Assembly: GCA_025677835.1 (NCBI GenBank) | Contig: JAIXMR010000112.1 | Span: forward strand, 29,144 to 93,143 | Direction: 5' to 3' | Source of the DNA: Sporodiniella umbellata | Taxonomy: Eukaryota > Mucoromycota > Mucoromycetes > Mucorales > Rhizopodaceae | DNA length: 64,000 nt | Shown: positions 48,434-60,566 of the stretch, piece after piece | Layout: every line of letters begins with the position of its first letter | Numbering within the stretch: position 1 is the stretch's first letter | Notes under the pieces: generated by a model | Database searches by the model: none | What the model saw: only the letters and a program-made list of their open reading frames with translations | What the model was told of the DNA's origin: nothing | Program-made: the position numbers and the translations under genes

Positions 48434-48640
48434 ATGCATCGATCAAACACGCTTCGTGAGCTACTGAGTCAACTGGTGAGCAGCATCAAGCATCCTTTTA
48501 CAGAATCCAAAGCAGCCGAACTCAATAACCACAGTCGAGAGTTGTTGCTCACATTAGAGAAATCACCTTTTGAAGAAAACTACGTTTCCTTTCCGGAACT
48601 AGACGAGCCCACAAGCCTATACCCCACTGAACCTATCTAA
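48434..48640 (+). CDS. Small hypothetical protein, 68 aa
   Basis: A short soluble frame (MHRSNTLRELLSQLVSSI ... LEKSPFEENYV) preceded by a TATATAA element 10 nt upstream and followed within about 110 nt by an AATAAA-type signal (near 48741). Codons look protein-like and the helical first half is amphipathic. No family recognised. Confidence 0.4.
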   Translation: MHRSNTLRELLSQLVSSIKHPFTESKAAELNNHSRELLLTLEKSPFEENYVSFPELDEPTSLYPTEPI

Positions 48641-48916
48641 ATACCCTTCCACACACTCTCCTTTCCCCTTCCCACTCATTTCTAACGCACACCACTTTCA
48701 AACTAAACTCTACAAAAGATCTCTATTTATATGCACCCTATTAATAAAAAAAAAAACGTCGCTCACTTATTTATGATTCAAACAAAGGTCCAAACTAAAA
48801 AGAGTCTAGGCTTACATCATGGCTTTACCCTCTGCTTTCCATTTCAATCGACTCTTTCCATGACAATAAAGCAGATAATCCAAGCTATCTACCGTCAATA
48901 GAATAATCCAAATAGG

Positions 48917-48956
<40 letters not shown>

Positions 48957-49052
48957 TTCCTTAGATACCACCGTGCCTACTAAAAACAAACGCTCTATAA
49001 AAAAAGAGAGAGTAGAATTCGCGTCCCGACTTTTTTTTTGGGTGCCATGGCT
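48641..49052. other. Convergent intergenic region
   Basis: 3' ends of the small gene (+) and the Cox18-like gene (-). Contains a long A tract (about 48921-48954). Nothing else seen. Confidence 0.5.
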
Positions 49053-50027
49053 TTATTTCGGTGCTGGTAAACGTGGCATGCCTAAGGTTGAACGCACGGC
49101 AGGTATTCGAAAGGTCAAGTTTTGAGCCACGCTATACCAGGCAGATGTAACCCAGTAAAGACTGATGGCAGAAGGCGCTTGGGCAGCGATGGGTATAAAG
49201 GCGAGCGAAAGTGCCCGGAAGAGATGGGTCAGGATCTTTTGTTGACGGGTAGGAACGCCTTGAGCAAACCAAGCGTTCAGCTAATCAGAAAGAGCCATCA
49301 ATACAGACGACCGGTACGCGTGCCTATTTACCTCTACGTTGGTCAGATTGCCTGCGCCAACCAAGACAGGTAGAATCCAAGTGGCATCGGTGGCTGTCAG
49401 GTCCTGAAAGAAACCAAGTCCGCCTTGGTCCAAACCCGGTGCTATCTCTGTGGCTGTCTGTCCATACCAGGGAAGAGGATAAGCCGCGAGGTGGCGAAGG
49501 GTGAGGGACATGGAAACAAACAGGGGGATCTGAACGTAGGGTAACAACAGCAAACGCCATCGTGAACAGCCGTATTGAGCGTAGATTGCATTCACTTTCT
49601 TTTTATATTCTTTCTGAAGTTCCGATTGATAGACATCGTAGCTCATTCCCTGTTCGCGGGCACGCTGACCCATCTGCTGCTTGAGCGTCTCGCCCCAACT
49701 CTGTATCATTGGCGCTAACGCCACCATCTTACCCACACTGCGTTGTTGATACACTGCAATCGGTAGCGTCAAACACGAACGTAACAGAAGTGTGCTCGAT
49801 GCAATCGTCAGCCACCAGGGTACTCCTGCAGCATGAATCCCTAACAACACTGACTCATTCAACCCCAACACACTCGGTAGACTGGCATCGCTTTCCACAG
49901 GGTCGCAGCTCAATACACCCACCGAACTCAACACGGCTCGATCACCCCAACCCTTTCCAAGCCTCTTTAATACACCACTCGAACTTTTCCAGTAGTTTTT
50001 AATCAGTATTGATCTTGACCCCAGCAT
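49053..50027 (-). CDS. Mitochondrial insertase Cox18/Oxa1-like, two exons, 307 aa
   Basis: A member of the YidC/Oxa1/Alb3 family in the inner mitochondrial membrane. Cox18 exports the C-terminal part of Cox2. Exons 50027-49332 and 49280-49053 join as NLTNVELNAWFAQG. Diagnostic block IHAAGVPWWLTIASSTLLLRSCLTLP is visible, then a matrix coiled segment, CSRWRLLLLPYVQIPLFVSMSLTLRHLA, ATDATWILPVLVGAGNL, and the final helix SAISLYWVTSAWYSVAQN. The N-terminal 40 residues are basic and Ser-rich, fitting a presequence. The absence of a long C-terminal ribosome-binding tail points to Cox18 rather than Oxa1. Confidence 0.88.
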
Positions 50028-50042
50028 CACTTGAGAATAATA

Positions 50043-50078
<36 letters not shown>

Positions 50079-50295
50079 CTTCCCAACAAAACAAAACTTG
50101 GCTCACTCCAGACATTTTCAACCGCCGATGGCTTACCCAAAAAGAGCAAAGAATGTGTAAAAAAGATAGTTTTTTTTTGATGGATTTTTCATATTCTAGA
50201 TGTACCTTCGGGATATTCTAGAGACAGATTTTTGGTTCTAATCATCATTTCTGCTCGTTTATTTCTTTTTTTTTTTTTTTTTCTTTATTTTCAAC
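50028..50295. other. Divergent promoter, Cox18-like / USP
   Basis: About 270 bases with an A tract (about 50043-50076) and a T tract (about 50267-50283). No gene. Confidence 0.5.
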
Positions 50296-51456
50296 ATGAG
50301 CCAAGAGAGTTCTACCGCCTCCTCTGTTACTTTTGACGATCACCCTGTCATCAAAGAGACACACTTACCCGATTTTCAACTCCGAGCGCCTCACTTGGGT
50401 CCGACGATGCCAGTGCTTTCACCAGAACCCAACGTACCTGAGGTAGAGACAGAAGAAGAGGTAGTTTTGGGGTTAGAGAGGACAGAAATGGAGAGCCCTA
50501 GGCTTGCTGACGGTGAGGAAAACAAAGAGGAAGAAGAAGAGATCCAAGTAGATCAAGAGCTGGTTCGAATCACAGAGTTCAACCGTTATATTCCTTATGA
50601 TGGACCCGAGTTGGATCCTGCTAGACCTCTGTCCCTTCGTAGTCTACCTCTGGAGGACAGGATGCATTGGCTAGTATTTCATCAAGAGCCTACCGTCTTT
50701 CAGAGTTCGGATCGAATGGTGGTCAGGAACCATTATGGAGCCGGCACACTTGGCCAGCTCGATCCTGCCTTAAAACCCACCCGGTCACCCAAAGCTTACC
50801 TGGTCGCCTGTGATTTTAGTACAGAAAGCGTTTATGCCATGGAGTGGGCCATGGGATCTGTCCTTCGAGATGGCGATACACTCTATTTGGTCACCGTGAT
50901 AAAAAAGGGGGATTATGGAAAGAAACGAGATAGGCTATTGACAGAGGTAATTCTCTATCCTATTCTTTCATCGCTATCCTAACCCTAAACAAACAAAAAA
51001 GACTTCCAAACGATTGACAAAAGAAGCCACAGACACCTTGGCTGATATGCTCCTCTTTGATATCTCTTTGATCACTTACACAATCTGTGGAAAAGTAAAA
51101 GACGTCTTGTCTCGTCTGGTAAAAACAATCACTGTGCTTTTCAAACCGCATTCAACGTGTTACTCTAGATGAGTGAATTAACTATTAATATGGTTGTCTG
51201 TGGCTGTCGAAACCAAAGCAAATTAAAAATGTAAACAGAAAATACTCTTCACACTTTCCTCTTTTTGGACAACTTGGTTAACCACTTTTTATTTAGGATG
51301 TTTACAGATTCCATCTCAAACTATCTGGTTGAATCTTCTACTGTACCTGTCACAGTCATCAGACATCAGAAAGTCAAGAGGCTCAACAGTCGCTCTCATC
51401 CTTCTACTTCTCGATGTAAACAAAATCTAGTTGACAAAATACACACTTTATTAAGC

Positions 51457-51487
<31 letters not shown>

Positions 51488-51525
51488 TCATCCAATCTGG
51501 TCTATCCACTACGGAGGAGCAGTAA
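50296..51525 (+). CDS. Universal stress protein (UspA domain), five exons, 328 aa
   Basis: Cytosolic stress-linked nucleotide-binding-like protein. Exons: 50296-50946, 51002-51118, 51169-51230, 51297-51415, 51488-51525; they total 329 codons. The long acidic N-terminal extension (EEVVLGLERTE, NKEEEEEIQVD) is unstructured. The Usp fold begins at AYLVACDFSTESVYAMEWAM, then GDTLYLVTVIKKGD, and ends with FTDSISNYLVESSTVPVTVIR, the family's last strands. The glycine-rich ATP loop is not clear (CGCRNQSKLK replaces G-rG-S), so it may be of the non-ATP-binding type. The last exon follows a poly-T intron and overlaps the CSN3 stop on the other strand. Confidence 0.8.
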
Positions 51526-53331
51526 ATGAAGAGGTTCCAACCATAGTACCATTATCATCTACCGGAAGATCCATCTCTTCTTCTACAAACTGCTCACTCA
51601 TCCCAAGTCCCGTTGAACTCAAGGTCATATACTATAATCATATAGAATATTTATACACACACACACACACATATATATATATATTTCTTTTTCTTTTACA
51701 CAAAAAAAAAAAAAAAAAAAAAAAAAATACAGCAATCGTTTTTACCTTTGATTGAAAGTCTTCATTCAATGCTTCTAGTTTGTCCATAAGTAAAATTCTA
51801 CTGTTCAGGACAGAGACGTTAAGGATGGATTCTTCCAACTTTTTTCGGTCGTCCTTGTCGGTATCCTTAAAATGAACGGTTTTGATATGCTCTTGATCTA
51901 CAGTTATACAGGCCATGATTTCTTTGGTATTTATCTAGCCAAGATGGGTGTGAATATAAACGTGGTCCTCTCCTTTTTTTTTTTTTTCTTGAACAAACCA
52001 TTTCTACCAACACCTGTTCTAATTCTTGAGGTGTTGTATCTCCTATTTTCCTCGCCATGTCTTGCAATCGAACGGCGATATAAACCTTGGTTAGCTCTTT
52101 AATCTTTTTTCGTCTGAGCGATTCGAAGCATTGTTTGATTAAGCCAATATGTTTATCCTATAAAAAGGGAGGGGCTGGTAAGCTCTCACAGACAGAGGGA
52201 GTTCTGTTTTTACAGATTCAAACATAGTGCGCGATTGTGTGGCGATCTCTTGAAACGCTTGAATATCTGTCTTTTTAAACGTTTCTGCTAAATGAACATA
52301 AGGGCTGGACTGCGCCTGACAAAACCTTTCCACAAGGCTGGCTGTATATTTCGGTAAAGGCTTGACATGGCCTTCGTCAATCAAGGATACCAATATATAT
52401 TTTTTGTACGCGTTAATCTGGATAGCACTCACGGCTTTTTCAGAAGGGGCAGAGATCACAATCGATAGAAAATCCAATGCTCGGTTCCATCGTTTATGAG
52501 CTATATAGACAATCGCTCCGTAATAGTAGTATTCCAATACATGTTGAATTTCAATCATCGATTGCTATCAACAGATAGATAAATCGTCAACCTTTTTTTT
52601 TGTTTTTTTTTTTTGTTTTTTCTATACATTCACTTCAAACGTTTCCATATCATTATCGAGCAACGAAAGAGGAAAGGTATACATCTTGGCTTTTATACAC
52701 GCTCGGACAAAGTCGCCATGAAGTGACGTAAACGCAACAGGTGAGGGCGAATATCTTTCAATCGTTGTCTTTAGATCTTGTAAAGGTAAAAGTGGCTATC
52801 TCTCGGTCAGAACACTAGACCAATAATCGTGAATACATACCTGTTGTAATACAGTTGCTATATGAATCAAAGCTGAGCCCACAGATTTAACTATCAAAGT
52901 ACATTCAAAAATATAAATATATCTTTTTTCAAAATGTCGCTTTTAAAAAAGTATCATCATTACAAATCGATGGTGCTAAAGCTAATTGTTCAGGGTCGAA
53001 AAGCTCAACAAAGTTCCTTAATGCCATATAAAGCTTTTTGGGATCTTCCGACGCATTATGTAAACATCGTGTAGTTCTGTTGAGTCAGAAAGTAGTCAGC
53101 ACTCTTTTTTTTTTTTTTTGTCGGTATTGCGCGTTTTTCTTACATAAAGAATGAATAGGTTAAAGAATGAGCTGAGGGATCCAAAACAACTAACGGGTCA
53201 GCACCATTAGATGTCATTGACAAAAGCTCATCTGTTTTTAATAGAGATAGATCGAAAGCAAGCGTTTTCCAGTCGTTTTTGGTAGATAAAGTGGTACTAA
53301 TTATCTCGTCAACCCTATTTGTCTTTTGCAT
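51509..53331 (-). CDS. COP9 signalosome subunit 3 (CSN3), eight exons, 446 aa
   Basis: A PCI-domain subunit of the COP9 signalosome, which removes NEDD8 from cullins. Exons: 53331-53144, 53076-52964, 52890-52841, 52795-52628, 52564-52214, 52157-51999, 51934-51746, 51631-51509; the frame closes at 447 codons. Matches to CSN3: SLHGDFVRACIKAKMY, VLEYYYYGAIVYIAHKRW, INAYKKYILVSLIDEGHV then PLPKYT, HIGLIKQCFESL, IKELTKVYIAVRLQDMA (PCI winged helix), EIMACITVDQE and a C-terminal coil. Human CSN3 is 423 aa. One donor (gtttgt at 51998) is weak but gives the right frame. Confidence 0.88.
51655..51684. repeat. CA/TA compound microsatellite in the last CSN3 intron
   Basis: Alternating AC units followed directly by AT units, inside the intron between CSN3 exons 7 and 8. 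The same intron also carries a long A tract (about 51701-51727). Confidence 0.85.
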
Positions 53332-53393
53332 AATAACAATAAAAGAAAAAAAGAAAAAAATTAAACAACTCCCCCCCTTTTTTTTTATTTATC

Positions 53394-53426
<33 letters not shown>

Positions 53427-53540
53427 GTATCCATATTGATCCTGTCCAGATGTAGTATTCAAGCCCAGGATGACCATAGAGATGTTCGAGTTTACACAGA
53501 TACACACATTGACTGAATGAAATGGTATGCGCGCCGAGTA
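53332..53540. other. Intergenic with T tracts
   Basis: About 200 bases between the NRPS-like stop and the CSN3 start; holds a long T tract (about 53395-53425). No gene. Confidence 0.5.
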
Positions 53541-56500
53541 CTAACAAAAGTCGACTGATCTCCAATAAGCCAAATATTTTTGAAAAAGCTCTGGCCCAAT
53601 CTCTGGCGCTTGAGAAAGAGTGGGATAGCGACCACAAGTGCGTTTGGTTTGCCAACAAGAACTTCCATCACTGTTTTTAAAGTGCTGTTCGTAAAAAGGC
53701 ATAAGGGGGAACGATGGGTTGTTTTCGTCTTTAGAAAGAGCTTCCAACCATTCTGTGGTTTCTACTGTATCAAACTCGATACCACAGAGTTTGATAGTTT
53801 CAAGTAAGCTGGACCAACTCTGTATTTTCGGATTAACAATATTGTATACAAATTGTCCCGCACATGCTTCAGGCTGTGATGTAGAGAACAAAATGTCAGT
53901 AATCGTAGCAGCAGCACAGTCTACAGATATCCAGTCGACTTTTGTGGAAAGTTTCGGCATTTTCCTCATCAAAATTCCGCCCGCAAATAAAAGGGGATAC
54001 ATTTCGGTTGTGTTCCACACACCGCTATCGTTACTACCAACCATTTGACCCACTCGTTCAATATAACAAGGCATGTTTTTTTCTTTAACGAGATAGTTTA
54101 AAAGAATCTCGCAGACAAATTTCGATTGAGCATAGCCCATTGCTAATGAGACATGAGAATCAAAAGGAAGAGGCTCCTCTGGAACTTCGTTACCCATGGC
54201 AGCGCTGGCACTTACACTTGATATAAAATGAAGATGCATTGGGTTGACTTCACGATAGGCAAACCGGATCAGATTGTAAAAGGGAGCAATATATCCTTTA
54301 TCATAGTATTCAATGTTTCGATTGAAATCCATCAGCCATGCACAGTGTTGGACAACCGTTACCTGATCCTTTAGTTGATCATACTTTTCTTTTGACAACC
54401 CGAGATGTGGCTCCGATAAATTTGCTGGCAAGAGCTCTAATCGATCAGTCTCTAGTAAAGAGGTATCCAAGTACTGGTGCCGAAACACATCTATCAGTCG
54501 ACGCTTGAGCTCCGATTCCTGCCCGCGTATCAGACAGTATATCTTTTTGAATTTTTCTTCTTTCAAGAGGTCTCGTAGTATAAAGCAACCTAAAGATCCA
54601 GTGGCGCCAGTAAGCATGATAACTTGGTCTTTCTTGAAAAGTGTATGATCTTTTCTAGTCACAAGAAATTCTGTCTTGGCTTGATCAATGTATGATGCAG
54701 CCAAGTCTTGGGTCTTTTGATAGTTTTTTTCCACGCTCTCTTTTTCGCTAGTATATGTGCTTCTCAACAGAGCTTTTTGTATGGACGGTATGGTGGTATG
54801 TTCATATAGAAAGTTTTGTGGAATGTACCCAAATTGAAGTACAATAGCATTACGTAGCTGAATTGCCAATAAAGAGTTGAATCCAATATCAAATAGAGAC
54901 GACGTATAGTTTTCTAGATCTAAACGCTTTAGCTTCAGTACGTCGGCAACGGATTGGATTATAAATCCCCTGGTTTCTTCACTAGATAAAGACCGGTTGA
55001 TGCTACTAAAACCTTCTTTAGGCCCTTCGATAAAGTCTTTGTACATTTCTTCAATGATGTCTTTGTACATCTCCTCTGATTTCTTGCGTATTATATTTCC
55101 TTTGACAGTACAAGGTAGACTGGAGTCAAGAGGCAGTATTTTCACCATCTGTGGTAAGATCACACCATAGTTGGGGCATTCTCTATTGGCGTCGATCACA
55201 GCCATGTTCACAATAGAATGAATCTCTTCTTTAGGAACACCTTGACAGCAGCTAGGATCAATCTCTACCAAACAAACAGTACAAGGACGGTGAGAGCCTA
55301 GAATCACAACTTGTTTGACCACAGAGCTTTGGCGGATAGTGGCCTCCAATGGTAATGGATTCATTTTTTCTCCATTATCAAAGACTAGTATATCGTCTCG
55401 TCTACCAACATACTTGTAATAACCCGGAGCCTTGCTATCCTCAATAAACAGATCGTTGGTATTGAAACCGCCGTCTTGACGATTACATACGTTCAAAGCC
55501 AAGTTGGGGTAATTAGGGGAAAGGTATAAATGTTTAAAATTGCTGTCAATATTTTCAAAGAAGTAAAGTTTGTTTTTATCAGACTGAGGCCAAAGTGGAC
55601 TCATAGATGACCAATTATTACAATTGGGGTTCAAATTAGAGCTCATACAAACAACAGCCTCACTCGATCCGTAAAGAAGTCGGATTTTGACGTTGTTTCT
55701 ATGAAACCAGTCTCCAATATCTTCTTTGAGACTAGATCCTGTACTAAAAAGATACTTGAGCCTTTGAACTACCGATATTTTCCCTCCATTTTTGAGATGG
55801 CGATATATCTGCTCTACGAAAGCAGAAGCAGCTACCATAACGTTACATTTGTTGGATTCCAATGTATGTATGATTTCTTCAGCTGAAGCAGGTATGCTCT
55901 TTAGAAATGCAATACTTCCGCCTTCTATCATAGGGCTAAAAGTAAAACAAAAGCCTGCAATGTGAAAACTAAATAAATTTTAGTATTACTAATGTTGGCA
56001 AAATGCTCTACATGTATGGCTACTGTATAACTACAGTTTAAAACTTACAGAGGATTATTTGCAAGAGAAACATCGGTTTTTTCAAAAACATTTGATTGAG
56101 GATATCTTTCTTTGCTCATCCTAAAGTATCCGGCAGCGCTAATTAGATATCGATTGTCTAAAAAAATCGGCTTTGGAAGCCCTGTGGATCCAGAACTACA
56201 AATACATTTGTTAATGTCTTTTTCATTATTGTTTATAAAGGGACTAACCTATGCAAAATTAGAGCTACTTTATCAAGATCCCTTTGATCAAATCTAGTGC
56301 TCAAGATATCTTTATATCTCTTGTTGAGAGGTTGACTCAATAAGAGCTCCAAGTCCAAAGGCTGGGTAACATGAACTGAAATATCTTTGATCTGGCTGGA
56401 CACAGCAATCGCCATAGGTTTGTATTTTAGCGAAACAATCAAAGTATTTGATCCGCTCTTTTCTAGTAAATAAGCAACTGCAGATTCAGAGTTTCTAGGC

Positions 56501-56805
56501 GATATATTGAAAAGCGTAGAACGTAGCTTCAACAGTGCAATCATAGTTATACAATAGTCCACTTTGTGATCATCAATATACGATATAACACCTGCGTCTT
56601 TCACTTTATCAGACCATTCGCAAGCCAGATTCGTAGTGATACGATCCACATCAGAGTACGTCAAGGTCTTGAAAGTATTATCAACAGGGTAATGTATACA
56701 GGCTTGGTTGGCATAAATCTCACATTGAGCATTAAAAAGATTAACAAAAGATTTGTAATAGCTCACAAGCGAGCCGTCTGAGACATGTAGATCTGGAGTA
56801 GGCAT
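53541..56805 (-). CDS. NRPS-like carboxylate reductase (A-T-R), three exons, about 1043 aa
   Basis: A single-module enzyme that adenylates a carboxylic acid, loads it on a carrier arm and releases it by NADPH reduction. Exons: 56805-56249, 56195 to about 56050, 55968-53541. A domain: SSGSTGLPKP (about 186-195), YGSSEAVV, YVGRRDDILVF. Carrier (T) domain: DIGFNSLLAIQLRN, with the phosphopantetheine Ser about 600. Reductase domain: LTGATGSLG (about 687-695, NADP fold) and catalytic GYAQSK (Tyr about 847, Lys about 851). There is no condensation domain. It resembles Lys2-type and CAR-like fungal reductases, but Lys2 normally has an extra N-terminal region and is longer (about 1400 aa). A short direct duplication (EEMYKD twice) lies before the T domain. 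Substrate unknown. My coordinates for exon 2 are one base short of the length the frame needs, so its edge is approximate. Confidence 0.85.
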
Positions 56806-56966
56806 ATAACTCAAGTAAATAGAGGAAGAGGAAAAGAGCGTAAAATAAAAATTTCCTCGAGAAAATTTGCTTGGATTTATACGTTTTGTTACGAGTCAGG
56901 CTATACTAGCTATAGGGGATTCTTTCGATTAATAATTAACTTCAAATACTTTAGCAGTAAGTGATC

Positions 56967-56997
<31 letters not shown>

Positions 56998-59809
56998 TTG
57001 TTCGTTTCCTATAGACTAAAAAAGAAATTCAACAGAGATTTGTCTTGAACAAGAAGACTATTTGGTTGTACCAAACCTAAACGTTCGACTCAAATGACAT
57101 ATCATGAAGCGTTTATGTATGGGTTTGGCTTTTTTTGTCATAAAACCAAATACATTTCTGAATATTAAAACCCACATGTATACACACACGTTATATCGCA
57201 TGCTATCTGCATTGTGCATTGCGTTTTGCTTTTAACTATAGTTGGATTTAGAAAATTTTTAAGCTTTATGTCGACACATTTCCTACCATATTAGCTGCAA
57301 GTAAATTACCTATTATGGAAGTTTGCCTATTGAGGGATCTGAATTCCAAATTGGGTATTGGTTATGGTTGGATTCCTAAATAGTTCAAACTACCTGTATA
57401 AATGATATGATTGCCTGCTTTTCTATGATCCTTGGATTATTATTATTTGAATATATAGGGAAATTAGAAAAAGTAACGTATTGGCATTATCAAAACTAAC
57501 ATTAATAAAGCTACTGTCTTTTTCCATAACATCTCAAAATTATAACCTATTCCTGAGATAAAGCTATAAGTTAAGGACGCCAAATCTCTCAAATGTTATT
57601 CTCTTGAGTTACATCATTTACCAAAATAATAGGCAGTTTTTTTCAGAGAATTTCTATGCCTGATTTTTTGCAAACATAAGATTCTTCATTGTTCGGTAAA
57701 AATGCAATGTTCGGATAATTTATGGGTTGAAGTTGACTGATTAAACAAAAGCTTATGTATGAACAAACAAAAACAAAAAATAGTTTCTTTTTTAAAAGAC
57801 TTACCAAAACAGCTATATCAGTTATATGAGTTTCTTAGAAAAGAAAGAAAAATATATTCAACTGTACATAGAGTGTATAGCAAACGGTGGCATTGGCTGG
57901 TTTAGAAGTATATAAACAAAACACACAGAGCTTTTCGCACTATACATATTAACAATTCAAGGTTACAGTGTCTATGCTTATTGGCTTGTGTACATGACAA
58001 ATAATGGCAGCCGATGTAACTTTAAGTACCAAAGGATTGTATTTTATGATACTATGCTTTTGGATATATAAAATTGATGTAAAGTAGATACACATGAAAC
58101 AAACACTACTTTTTTTTTTTTTTAAGAAAAATGCCATCACTTATGGTATACAAAATATTTTCTGCAGTATTTCATTGCTTCATTAAACCGAAACGCCAAA
58201 TTTTTACGCAAGCAGCACATTTTTTAATGATTTTTCAATACTAAAAACAGCTTGCATTGCTTTCCGTAATGACTGACTTAGAAAAACGCAGCTGCCTTAT
58301 AACAGCCACTTGTAGAAATAATAGTAACAAAGACTAAGGGCAATTGTAAAAGGGGGTTAGTGAATAAGAGCGAGTTGGTCAATCAAAAACAAAGTCTTCA
58401 AAATAGATAACTTTGGATGTCTATCAACTACGATTAGAGTTGTGTAAGTAAATAAATAAAAAATGCTGTGCCTACGTATATTACAAGCTACATCACGTAT
58501 ATTTTAGTTTTTAGGTTGACTTGTTCTTTTTTTTCTTTTATTTAGTCTTTTTTGGTTTTGTTAATCATACCGTCCCTTTTCTTTTTATATACAAGACGTT
58601 GATATAAAATAGGTGTTCTTTTCATTTGTTTTTGAGAAAAATAAATACTCGGCTTAGCAAGATTTTCTAAAAACACAAAACAGTAAACGATATCAGTGTA
58701 AGGTTAAAAGACAGTTACATATATTTTTGATAATCTAGTTTTATCTATTTTTAAAGCACCTCAGTTTTCATGCAGATCTTTCAAACCTATCGCTTGAAAA
58801 AAGCCAAGCCAAAAAAAAAAAAAAAAAAAAGAGAACAAGCACAAATACAAGGTAAAAAGACCAAGAGAGAATGATAACAGAGTGAACAAAAGCGTTTCAT
58901 AGTAATATATAAAAAGGCCTGATAGAGCCAAGGTAGGAAAAAAAGAATAAAAAGGTACATCGTATGGTATACCAAGGCTGAATTTTGGATTTACCAAGTC
59001 ACTGATTTAGTAACGGAAGGGCCGCTTTTTTTGTGTTACGAATCGTTGCCTACCCTCTCCTTTTTATTTTTCGGCTGAAACGTTACAAGTTTTTGGCTAG
59101 AATGTGTGAATTGAGCTAAACCTTAAAAAAGAGTCTAGAGTTTTATTTATTATTCCTTTCGTTAGAATAAAACCAAGTTTTGAAAGTGCTTTTTTATTTA
59201 TTGTTGACTATCAACAGATTATTGGTCTGATGATGGTACATGATTCTTTTTTTATATAGGCTCGCAGGCTGCTATGCTCCCTTTCAGCTACCGATCCACC
59301 TGTGCTACATATCAGGACAAACTTCTAACAGCCCTTAATATCTAAAACGAACAAATTGACGTTCAGGCTATCTCATAGTCAACAATAACTGTTTTTGGAC
59401 TGGTACAAGCATCCATATTTACCTCTGGTCAGGGGACGTTAAACAGAAAAGTATTTAAATGAACAATGTTTTCTTTCACACTCCCTTATCATATCAAAAT
59501 CTTTTCTAGTGAAAAACTACAATAACTCTATGACTTACAAACTTCCATTCTCTGTCACTTCATGGCCCAAGCTGTTAATTTATGCATACAAGTCAACTAA
59601 CTAAGGCCGTTATTTCATCTTACTCAAGCTCAGCTCCAGCTTTACCGAGATACTCAAGCCCATGGCTACTTATCCCTAGTCAATACTATGCCGGCTCTCT
59701 CATGACATCATACGTCAATCTCATCAAAAAATCCACCTAATCTATGTGCCTTAGTATCTACCATCAACCACTGTTCAACTTATGTTAAGACTACCTGGCG
59801 TTCTGCTTT
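56806..59809. other. Gene-poor AT-rich region, left part
   Basis: About 3 kb with one long T tract (about 56966-56993), A/T tracts near 58109-58125 and 58811-58830, and no frame above about 80 codons with protein-like features. No intact transposon or long inverted repeat is seen. Confidence 0.55.
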
Positions 59810-60100
59810 TACAGTCATCTTCTGGTGTTTACTCTCTACTACTGTCTTTTGGCGTTCAATTTTTACCATTATCTTCTGGTGTTCAGTATTTATCGTTATC
59901 TTTTGGTGTTATCATTTTCCGGTGTTCAGTTTTTGCTATTATCTTCTGGTGTTTAGTTTTTGTTGTCATCTTCTGGCGTTCAGTCCCAATCATCACTTTC
60001 TAGTGTTCAGTCTCTACCATTATCCCCTGGTATTATCATTTTCTGGTGCTCAGTCTCTGCCATTATCTTCTGGTGTTCAGTCTCTACCATCGCTCCCTTG
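59810..60100 (+). repeat. Degenerate minisatellite, about 27-36 bp unit
   Basis: At least eight imperfect copies of a unit like CTTCTGGTGTTCAGT followed by TTTTACCATTAT, with substitutions (TGGCGTT, TGGTGCT, CCTGGTATT) and variable spacing. It produces several repetitive open frames in parallel, none with a gene-like context. Confidence 0.75.
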
Positions 60101-60531
60101 CATTTATTCACTGATACTTTTTCAATCTCTTCATTTGTGTACCACTATACCTCATGTTTACATGAAAACTTCACTCTTTGGCATTTTGTCTATAGCTGCT
60201 CCAATATTGGCTCTCCTTTGGCAAGATAGGTGTTTCTAACTATTGCTTTTCACAGTCTTACTTCCATGAACGCAAGCTTAGTCTTGTGTTGGTAAGGTGT
60301 TGGTGTCCGGTCATTGATCGCAGTGCAGGGTTGCGGCAACCCTCTAGGCGTAGACCAAAAGCATACTTGAGTATTTTTTTGTTTTCGTATCTAGGTTGTC
60401 AAGATTGCTGCTACTGCTTTACCACGTTGCCTGCCAAAGAGTGACTGTCTGTTAAACTCAAAGTACCTTTACTTTATCCAAAGCTTGTCAAACCTACAAT
60501 TCACCTTAAACTCATACTCTCAAAGCTGCAC

Positions 60532-60566
<35 letters not shown>

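Noticed and set aside
57300..57645. CCTATTAT ... ATAATAGG short inverted repeat (possible MITE)
   Set aside because: Only 8 bp match, with no target-site duplication; consistent with chance in AT-rich DNA.
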